A stretch of 19,147 bases of DNA from Roseburia sp. (GTDB taxonomy: Bacteria > Bacillota_A > Clostridia > Lachnospirales > Lachnospiraceae): positions 1 through 19,147 of the forward strand of contig DXQT01000016.1 in assembly GCA_019411365.1 (NCBI GenBank). The letters run 5' to 3'. The translations under genes and the position numbers were made by a program. Shown in pieces: positions 7,951 to 13,701 of the stretch. Position 1 is the first letter of the stretch. Each line of letters begins with the position of its first letter. Under the pieces are notes generated by a model that worked only from the letters and a program-made list of their open reading frames with translations, was not told where the DNA came from and ran no database searches.

Positions 7951-7973
7951 TTCAATTAGAGCAATCTATTGAA
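7951..7973 (+). other. Small AT-rich hairpin in the prs leader
   Basis: TTCAA-T-TAGA (7951-7960) pairs with TCTA-TTGAA (7965-7973) around a GCAA (GNRA-type) loop, with one bulged T. It lies 36 bp before the prs start. As RNA it is only marginally stable; as DNA it is a dyad that could be an operator. No function is assigned. Confidence 0.3.
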
Positions 7974-8009
7974 ATACATGTAAACAAATTTTTATGGAGG
8001 AACCATTCA

Positions 8010-9188
8010 ATGCCAAACGATGAAAGAAACCTGGAAACCTTACCTGATGGAGCACTCGGTCTGATCCCGCTTGAGAGCTGCAAAGAGCTTGGTCTGAAAG
8101 TAGACAAGTACCTGGTCGGCTGGAGAGAAAAAAGACAGCATCAGCATGCATCTGATCTTGCCTTTAAAGATTACCGCCGCGATTCCTACATCATCTCTAC
8201 CGCTGTTCCGCGTTTTGGAACCGGCGAAGCAAAAGGTGTGATCAAAGAGTCTGTCCGTGGATACGATCTGTACCTGATGGTCGATGTGACAAATTACAGC
8301 CTTACCTACTCCGTATGCGGCCATGAGAACCACATGTCACCGGATGACCACTATGCAGATTTAAAACGTATTATCGCAGCCGTTGGCGGTAAAGCAAGAC
8401 GTATCACCGTCATCATTCCTTTCTTATATGAAAGCCGTCAGCACAAACGTACTTCCCGCGAATCTTTAGATTGTGCTTTAGCATTACAGGAACTGACTGC
8501 AATGGGTGTAGATAACATCATCACATTTGATGCACATGACCCGCGTGTACAGAATGCGATCCCGTTAAAAGGCTTCGAGACCGTACAGCCTGCTTACCAG
8601 TTTGTAAAAGGTATCTTACGCGAAGTAACCGACTTAAAGATCGATTCCGATCATATGATGGTAATCAGCCCGGATGAAGGTGGTACCAACCGTGCTGTAT
8701 ATCTTGCAAGCGTTCTCGGATTAGATGTCGGTATGTTCTATAAGAGACGTGATTACAGCCGTATCGTAGACGGACGCAACCCGATCGTTGCGCATGAGTT
8801 TTTAGGTTCCTCCGTAGAGGGAAAAGATGTTATCATCATCGATGATATGATTTCTTCCGGTGAAAGTATGATCGATGTTGCAACAGAGTTAAAGAAACGT
8901 AAAGCAAACCGTATCTTCGTCGTTGCAACTTTCGGACTCTTCACAAACGGTTTAGATAAATTTGATCAGGCAGTTGCAGATGGAACGATCTACAAAGTCG
9001 TTACCACAAACCTTACCTATCAGACACCGGAACTCTTATCCAAACCATATTACATCAGCTGTGATATGAGCAAATACATCGCTTATATCATTGATACCTT
9101 AAACCATGATTCTTCCATCAGCGATCTGTTAAACCCGTATGACAGAATCGAACGTCTGGTATCTAAATACAAGGCAGAGCAGAAATAA
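8010..9188 (+). CDS. prs: Ribose-phosphate pyrophosphokinase (PRPP synthetase), long form
   Basis: This enzyme makes PRPP from ribose-5-phosphate and ATP for purine, pyrimidine, His, Trp and NAD synthesis. The PRPP-binding loop VIIIDDMISSGES (D278, D279) is clear, as are SPDEGGTNRAV, the basic YKRRDYSRI and FDAHDPRVQNAIPL, which stands where canonical enzymes have DLHAGQIQGFF. At 392 aa it is about 75 residues longer than the classical 310-320 aa enzyme; the extra length includes an N-terminal region of about 60 residues and segments around 95-115. It is therefore a divergent clade of the family; I recall long prs forms in Lachnospiraceae, but assignment of enzyme class is inference. The start is supported by GGAGGA 8 nt upstream. 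It is followed by a strong terminator and may be co-transcribed with the two replication genes (90-bp gap, no terminator). Confidence 0.93.
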   Translation: MPNDERNLETLPDGALGLIPLESCKELGLKVDKYLVGWREKRQHQHASDLAFKDYRRDSYIISTAVPRFGTGEAKGVIKESVRGYDLYLMVDVTNYSLTYSVCGHENHMSPDDHYADLKRIIAAVGGKARRITVIIPFLYESRQHKRTSRESLDCALALQELTAMGVDNIITFDAHDPRVQNAIPLKGFETVQPAYQFVKGILREVTDLKIDSDHMMVISPDEGGTNRAVYLASVLGLDVGMFYKRRDYSRIVDGRNPIVAHEFLGSSVEGKDVIIIDDMISSGESMIDVATELKKRKANRIFVVATFGLFTNGLDKFDQAVADGTIYKVVTTNLTYQTPELLSKPYYISCDMSKYIAYIIDTLNHDSSISDLLNPYDRIERLVSKYKAEQK

Positions 9189-9206
9189 TTCATTCTGAAA
9201 TATCAA

Positions 9207-9239
9207 AAAAGCCGGTACTTTTTCGTGCCGGCTTTTCTT
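9207..9239 (+). terminator. Rho-independent terminator of prs
   Basis: AAAAGCCGGTAC (9207-9218) pairs with GTGCCGGCTTTT (9225-9236) with one T-G pair, followed by CTT. It starts 18 bp after the prs stop. The flanking A and T runs suggest it can act in both directions. Confidence 0.88.
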
Positions 9240-9274
9240 ATACAATGGAATGCATGTCTATAAACATTCTGGCA

Positions 9275-9317
9275 TCAAAAAAAGAAACCATCATACACTT
9301 TTGTATAACGGTTTCTT
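9275..9317 (-). terminator. Rho-independent terminator of the HPr-like/DUF6465 operon
   Basis: On the minus strand AAGAAACC (plus 9282-9289) pairs with GGTTTCTT (9310-9317), with an inner TACA/TGTA pair, and is followed by a run of seven T (complement of 9277-9283). It lies 40 bp beyond the stop at 9357 and converges with the prs terminator. Confidence 0.8.
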
Positions 9318-9356
9318 CTTATCTCATTTCTATGTAAGTCCGTCTGGCAAACGCTC

Positions 9357-9902
9357 CTAAAACAGATCAACTCTTCCTGCAAACTTCTGGTTGATCACAT
9401 AGTACGCTGCAAATTCTTCCGGTTTTAAATATACCTGAAGGCTCTTGATGGATGATGCTCTGTGACCATCTGCAACAAACTCATTTTTTGCTTTCTCAAT
9501 CACATCTGCAACAATCGCTTCATTCCCCTGATACTGGATAAATACTTCCGGTTTTAATTCTTCTTTTGCTGCCTTTGCTGCTTTCTTTGCTGCTCTTGAC
9601 GGTTTCTTTTCTCTTGCCGGTTTTGCTGTTTCTTTTGTCTCAGCTGCTGTATCTTTGACTGTCTCAGTCTTTGCTGCTGCTTTTTCTTCTACAGCTTCTT
9701 TGACTGCTGCTGTCTTTTCTGTTACTGCTGCTTTTACTTCAGATGCAGACTCTTTGACTGCTGTCTTCACATCCTGTGCTGCATTTTTTGCTGCCTGTAA
9801 AACATCACTGGCCTTCTCATTTGTCTTAGGCTCTGCTTCCTTTACCTGATTTGTCTTTTCTGCTTTGATTGCATTATTTTTTGCTACAGTTCCTTTTGCC
9901 AT
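9357..9902 (-). CDS. DUF6465-like protein with Lys/Ala-rich, histone H1-like N-terminus
   Basis: This is a 181-aa protein of two unlike halves. Residues about 1-117 are almost only K, A, E, T and V in a repetitive helical pattern (KTAVKESASEVKAAVTEK, KAAVKEAV-type repeats) ending in a basic KKPSRAAKKAAKAAK stretch, like bacterial histone H1-like or phasin-like tails. Residues about 120-181 form a compact conserved domain: FIQYQGNEA, GHRASSIKSLQVYLKPEE, AAYYVINQKF and a C-terminal RVDLF. This resembles the uncharacterised DUF6465 family of Clostridia, recognised from memory. The start is the ATG at 9902 behind GAGGAGGG, 24 bp after the HPr-like stop. No signal peptide is seen. DNA binding or envelope association by the basic tail is possible but unproven. 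Confidence 0.75.
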   Translation of the reverse strand: MAKGTVAKNNAIKAEKTNQVKEAEPKTNEKASDVLQAAKNAAQDVKTAVKESASEVKAAVTEKTAAVKEAVEEKAAAKTETVKDTAAETKETAKPAREKKPSRAAKKAAKAAKEELKPEVFIQYQGNEAIVADVIEKAKNEFVADGHRASSIKSLQVYLKPEEFAAYYVINQKFAGRVDLF

Positions 9903-9926
9903 AATGAATTCCCTCCTCAACAAAAC

Positions 9927-10187
9927 TTACTCACAAACTAAAAACTTCTCCATTGCGTCTAATGCTTCTTCTTCATCGCTTCCTTCAGCGACAATATTCA
10001 CTGTCATACCCTTTGAAGGATTAAATGCCATGATTCCCATGATACTCTTTGCATTGATCCTGCGGTTATTGCTCTCAAGGATAATCTCACTGTCATAGCG
10101 GCAAGCCACCTGAACCAGTTCTGCAATTGGATTATCATGTTCTTTTGAAACATTCGAAACCACTACTTCTTTTCTGCTCATATTCAT
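9927..10187 (-). CDS. HPr-family phosphocarrier-like protein with altered active-site loop
   Basis: This 86-aa protein aligns with HPr over its full length: ELVQVACRYDSEI, then NAKSIMGIMAF (HPr Ser46 region; S48 here), then VNIVAEGSDEEEALDAMEKFL. The canonical active-site GLHARPA is replaced by KEHDNPI (15-21). A His (H17) aligns with HPr His15, but the catalytic Arg17 is Asn and the preceding Gly-Leu are Lys-Glu. PEP-dependent phosphotransfer is therefore doubtful, while the HPr kinase/phosphorylase-type Ser site looks intact, which recalls Crh of Bacillus. Two ATGs (10187 and 10181) each have GAGGA at the same spacing, so the start is ambiguous by two codons. It is the first gene of an operon with the DUF6465-like gene. 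Confidence 0.85.
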   Translation of the reverse strand: MNMSRKEVVVSNVSKEHDNPIAELVQVACRYDSEIILESNNRRINAKSIMGIMAFNPSKGMTVNIVAEGSDEEEALDAMEKFLVCE

Positions 10188-10215
10188 CCTCTTCCTCTTT
10201 TCAAGTACTTCTCAA

Positions 10216-10244
10216 AATATAACCCATTCGACTTTAATTTGCAA
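10216..10244 (-). promoter_or_regulatory. Sigma-A-type promoter of the HPr-like operon
   Basis: On the minus strand the -35 TTGCAA (10244-10239), a 17-bp spacer and the -10 TATATT (10221-10216) lie about 29 bp before the HPr-like start. Confidence 0.62.
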
Positions 10245-10379
10245 TACGTCTCACTTAAATCTGTTAAAGTTCAACGAACTATTCTATGGAAGCACTGTTT
10301 TTTTATGCAGTTTTCTCTTTTTTTTCATGTATTTATATTGGAAATGTATCTGTAAAACCTGCCTTTTTCTGCATTTGCT

Positions 10380-12905
10380 TTATTTCAGATATGTGAAGAA
10401 AACATTTCCTGCTCCTTTAAACACTTCTTCTGCTTCCGTTATACTCTGTTTAAAATTGTTTCCGGATGAAGGATCAAAAATAATGACATTATTGGCATCA
10501 TATCCTACCACCAGAACCGCTTCATTGCTTCCCGTCATTGCAAATACCGGATTACCGCAGCTTACATAGTAAAGGACTTCTTCCACACTGCACCCGGTCA
10601 GATCTAAAATTCTTGCATCTTTCATTGTATTGCTCAAAATATTCTTCGGTGTCTCACCGCCTGCAATCAATGCACTGACACTGATATTAATTCCTTCTTT
10701 CTCAAGCATTGCATTGATACACTGAGCAATGCTGCCGGAAGAAGCATCTTCCGCGCCGACTGCGATGTCAGAGAGTGCCGGTTTGATTGCATCTCTGGAA
10801 CGTTTCCAGATATACTCCTGATCCTCGCCTACTACGACTCCCATCTTTTCATTTGCCTTTGTGATCGCACCTGCCACCTGATCTGTGGTATAAACCACAT
10901 CACCTTTTACATAAACATAATATTTTCCGTTACCACCCTTATCTTCAAGTGTGAGCGTACGATCCTGCTCTAATATGGTTTCTCTCGGAGTCAGCAGTCT
11001 TGGAGCCTTTTCCCCCACATTTTCCGGCAAAGATATTTCAAACCGGGTCTCTTTACTGTCAGAACTGCTGCTTACAATGGAAACTATTTTATTTCCATCT
11101 CCCTCCCGGTTCATGATCATATCCTGATCTGCGTCCACATATGCCGTACCATTATACTGAATACGGTTTAAGTACATAGTGTAATCTTCAATATCAACCC
11201 CGGAAACATAATATCCATTTTTTTCGTATGTCTTTAAAACGGACGGCGTATCGGATGACACATCTAAAATTTTAATCTGATACATCGGGAAGATTACATT
11301 TCCCGCAGCCTCCGTTGATACATCTGCCGCATTCGCTACGCCATATACAAAATCGTCTCCCATAAATCCAAGCGGTTTTACATACTTTCCACTGCCTTCT
11401 GTTATGGTAAATGTTTTTTTACTGGAAAAGTTGATGAGCGAAATTGTATCACTCTGTCCGTTCTGGCTGTCTTTCGTCCATGCAAAATAACGGTCGGATT
11501 CTGAAACCGCATATATTTCTTTATCCAGTCCCTTGATCAGCTCTTTCATTTCCAATGTACTAAGATCGATTCCATACACACTGCCATCGACCATCAGATA
11601 TAATTCTCCGCCCTCAGTCACATACATCATCTGACCAAGTTCGGATTTCATGACCTCGTATGCCTTATCCGAAGATATGAATGCAAGCTCCTCATTTGTG
11701 TTTGAAAGACTGTCATAATGATTGACCTCAATTCCCACTTCCCCCTCATGGTTTCCGCGGTTCATATAGCCATATACGATATAATCAAGGCTTCCCGCCT
11801 CATCGATCCTGACAATTTTGATATCATGTTCCCCGTAATTTTCACGGTTGTCAATTCCTTCATATCCACGGAAACTGAACACTTTTGCGAGTGTATTCTC
11901 CGTCTCATTGTAACTCCAGAGTTCGCCCTCCTGTACAAAAGCGACCGTGGTTCCGGTCTCATTCGCCTGATACTCCACATTTCCGGAGCGTATCCCAAGC
12001 TCAATATAATTGTCAAAAAAGCTTGCATTTTCCCCGCGGAAAATCTGATTCATCCGGCGTTCAAAATTGAGCAGATACATCCGGCTGCTTGTATAGCGCA
12101 CTCTGTAATATTCTTCTACATTATAATATTCACTCTCGCCACCCTCACCGATACTCGTCACAACATAATCCAGCACGATCACATTATAGGTATCCGTAAT
12201 TTCTTTTATGGATGGCACCGGCGTCGTTAACTGCTCTCCGTTAAAATCTGCCCATGCAAGCTGTTTTAATGAAGAATTTAATGAAACAAACTGTAATGTT
12301 GTATTATCGCCGGTTGTTTTTTCCATATACGTTGACAGTGTTCCCGATGTCTCACTGTTGAACGTGGTATTATGAAACTCTTTTACAAATTTCAGGGATT
12401 CGTCTACATGCGCATTTGGCATTTCCACAATCCTTGTATAATAATAAATGACATCATTTCCGCTCTCTAAATTAATAAGAAGTAAATACTCTTCCCCCTC
12501 CTGAAGCAGATTCTGGATTTCAAGTTCTGCTTTGATCGTACCTTTTTTCTCATCATAGGAATTGACATCTGCATTGGCGATCAGTCTCTCCCCATCAAGG
12601 CTTCGTATTTCATACGAGATCGCATCCACGCTTGTCTCGTATGTCTGGATCGTAACCGGAAGTTTTCTGTCTTTTCCAATCGGTGTGATCGTATCGCGCA
12701 TACTCGCAGCATTCATCTTTGTATGATATCCATATAATTCATTGACTTCCTGTTCACTGCTCTCTAATGTGATGACCGGTAATGTGGCATTTTTCATTTC
12801 TGTTGTCAGATCTTCATTGACATGATTTGTCATCATACTAAATACTCCGACTGCCACAAAAAAAATGACGGTCAGTACGACTGCCTTAATTGCACCTTTC
12901 TGCAC
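10380..12905 (-). CDS. Large membrane-anchored protein, propeller-like middle and C39-peptidase-like C-terminus
   Basis: This 841-aa protein has no function I can name. Residues about 7-25 form one hydrophobic segment (IKAVVLTVIFFVAVGVFSMM) after a short basic start, so it is probably anchored with the bulk outside the cell. The middle (about 320-620) has repeated short strands such as GELWSYNETENTLAKVF, GELYLMVDGSVYGIDLSTL and YFAWTKDSQN, typical of a beta-propeller. The last ~115 residues resemble C39/papain-like peptidase domains: AQCINAMLEKEGI (C729), CGNPVFAM, VLVVGYDANNVIIFDPSSG (D811). The usual HYVVV His is replaced by NEAVLVV (E795 region), so catalysis is doubtful. The start is a GTG behind AAGGAG at 8 nt. 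A weak promoter candidate (TTGCGG-N17-TACAAT) lies further upstream. It is not in an obvious operon. Confidence 0.7.
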   Translation of the reverse strand: MQKGAIKAVVLTVIFFVAVGVFSMMTNHVNEDLTTEMKNATLPVITLESSEQEVNELYGYHTKMNAASMRDTITPIGKDRKLPVTIQTYETSVDAISYEIRSLDGERLIANADVNSYDEKKGTIKAELEIQNLLQEGEEYLLLINLESGNDVIYYYTRIVEMPNAHVDESLKFVKEFHNTTFNSETSGTLSTYMEKTTGDNTTLQFVSLNSSLKQLAWADFNGEQLTTPVPSIKEITDTYNVIVLDYVVTSIGEGGESEYYNVEEYYRVRYTSSRMYLLNFERRMNQIFRGENASFFDNYIELGIRSGNVEYQANETGTTVAFVQEGELWSYNETENTLAKVFSFRGYEGIDNRENYGEHDIKIVRIDEAGSLDYIVYGYMNRGNHEGEVGIEVNHYDSLSNTNEELAFISSDKAYEVMKSELGQMMYVTEGGELYLMVDGSVYGIDLSTLEMKELIKGLDKEIYAVSESDRYFAWTKDSQNGQSDTISLINFSSKKTFTITEGSGKYVKPLGFMGDDFVYGVANAADVSTEAAGNVIFPMYQIKILDVSSDTPSVLKTYEKNGYYVSGVDIEDYTMYLNRIQYNGTAYVDADQDMIMNREGDGNKIVSIVSSSSDSKETRFEISLPENVGEKAPRLLTPRETILEQDRTLTLEDKGGNGKYYVYVKGDVVYTTDQVAGAITKANEKMGVVVGEDQEYIWKRSRDAIKPALSDIAVGAEDASSGSIAQCINAMLEKEGINISVSALIAGGETPKNILSNTMKDARILDLTGCSVEEVLYYVSCGNPVFAMTGSNEAVLVVGYDANNVIIFDPSSGNNFKQSITEAEEVFKGAGNVFFTYLK

Positions 12906-13076
12906 GATATTGTCTCCTTACTCTATGTGAATGAAATATCATTTTCCCTGTTAAAACCGCCATCTTTGTAATTTCTTCTGAAACCCGAAAAAAAGCGACA
13001 GATATATTGTATGCATTTTTTTTCAAATCCGCAATGCCTATCACTGATTCTTTTTGAAATTTTAAGAAAGAGAATT

Positions 13077-13107
13077 AAAAAACGGGCAGTGTACCTATGA
13101 CCTGCCC
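13077..13107 (-). terminator. Rho-independent terminator of the 165-aa Pro-rich gene
   Basis: On the minus strand GGGCAG (13107-13102) pairs with CTGCCC (13089-13084) and is followed after one base by TTTTTT (complement of 13077-13082). It begins 20 bp after the stop at 13127. Confidence 0.75.
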
Positions 13108-13126
13108 ATTTTCTGCAACATTTGTT

Positions 13127-13624
13127 TTACCACCAGCGTCTGCATCTTCTGTGCCTGCAGCGTCGTCTGTACATCTCATTATTTAATAATACCCCGATCA
13201 GGCTCCGCATATCATCACGTCCTCCAGGGGGCGGAGGTGGCGGCATCCCGGGTCCGGGTGGAGGCGGGGGCGGCATCCCGGGTCCCGGCGGTGGATTCAT
13301 TCCGCCCCAGTACTGTTCTGCCTCAACATTCTTTTCTTCCCCTGCCACATTGCGGTAGATCCGCTCTGCCACCTGTTCTAACATCAGGCGGTCCGGATAC
13401 TCGTCAAACATCAGGCTCCCCTCATACTCCATCTTGTCGCACTCATCTTCCACATAAGAAAGGATTGTCTTCACCTCTTTCGGATAAAGCTCCTTCATGC
13501 GTTCCATATCTTTTTCATATTCCATTTCCGTCAGATACAGATTCTGCATCGGATAGCTCATATAAAAAGGCATTTTCGGCACATCCATCTGCATACGGAA
13601 AAACTGTTCCTGATTATAGTCCAC
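13127..13624 (-). CDS. Pro-rich protein with Arg/Cys-rich tail, spore-coat candidate
   Basis: This is a 165-aa protein of unrecognised family. Residues 1-105 are acidic and Tyr/Met-rich (MDYNQEQFFRMQMDVPKMPF, then a helical part with KELYPKEVKTILSYVEDECD and FDEYPDRLMLEQVAERIYR). Residues about 109-134 are a Pro/Gly repeat (PGPGMPPPPP twice), followed by RSLIGVLLNNEMYRR and a very basic RCRHRRCRRWW end. No signal peptide or membrane segment is seen. The GTG start is preceded by AGGAG. Low-complexity Pro/Gly with Cys/Arg/Tyr is common in spore-coat proteins, and the upstream sequence contains a good match to a sigma-K promoter, so a coat role is my best guess but is inference. It sits between the GH31 gene and the 841-aa gene and has its own terminator. 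Confidence 0.7.
   Translation of the reverse strand: MDYNQEQFFRMQMDVPKMPFYMSYPMQNLYLTEMEYEKDMERMKELYPKEVKTILSYVEDECDKMEYEGSLMFDEYPDRLMLEQVAERIYRNVAGEEKNVEAEQYWGGMNPPPGPGMPPPPPPGPGMPPPPPPGGRDDMRSLIGVLLNNEMYRRRCRHRRCRRWW
13231..13290 (-). repeat. 30-bp tandem repeat coding PGPGMPPPPP
   Basis: Two adjacent 30-bp units (13231-13260 and 13261-13290) share CGGCATCCCGGGTCC and encode the 10-residue unit PGPGMPPPPP. The stretch is much more GC-rich than its surroundings. In-phase units of this kind can change copy number between strains. Confidence 0.8.
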
Positions 13625-13651
13625 ACATTGCTCCTGTCGCTAACATCTCTA

Positions 13652-13678
13652 TATCATATGCGTGAGGAATACTTTTGT
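13652..13678 (-). promoter_or_regulatory. Possible sigma-K (late mother-cell) promoter of the Pro-rich gene
   Basis: On the minus strand AC (13678-13677) is followed after exactly 16 bp by CATATGATA (13660-13652). This fits the Bacillus sigma-K pattern AC-N16/17-CATA-N3-TA. The predicted start of transcription would lie about 20 bp before the GTG, just ahead of the ribosome binding site. The pattern holds little information, so it could be chance. Confidence 0.4.
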
Positions 13679-13701
13679 GCGGGTTCCATTATGCGTTAGA
13701 A

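Noticed and set aside
10285..10340. T-rich hairpin (CACTG..CAGT followed by T runs) on the plus strand
   Set aside because: The stem is only about 4-5 bp and no plus-strand gene precedes it.
11718..12230. 170-codon plus-strand ORF opposite the 841-aa gene
   Set aside because: It is antisense to a long ORF with a good start, lacks a ribosome binding site and shows no recognisable motif.
13237..13665. 142-codon plus-strand ORF opposite the Pro-rich gene
   Set aside because: It arises from the GC-rich repeat read in antisense; the minus-strand gene has a ribosome binding site and terminator.
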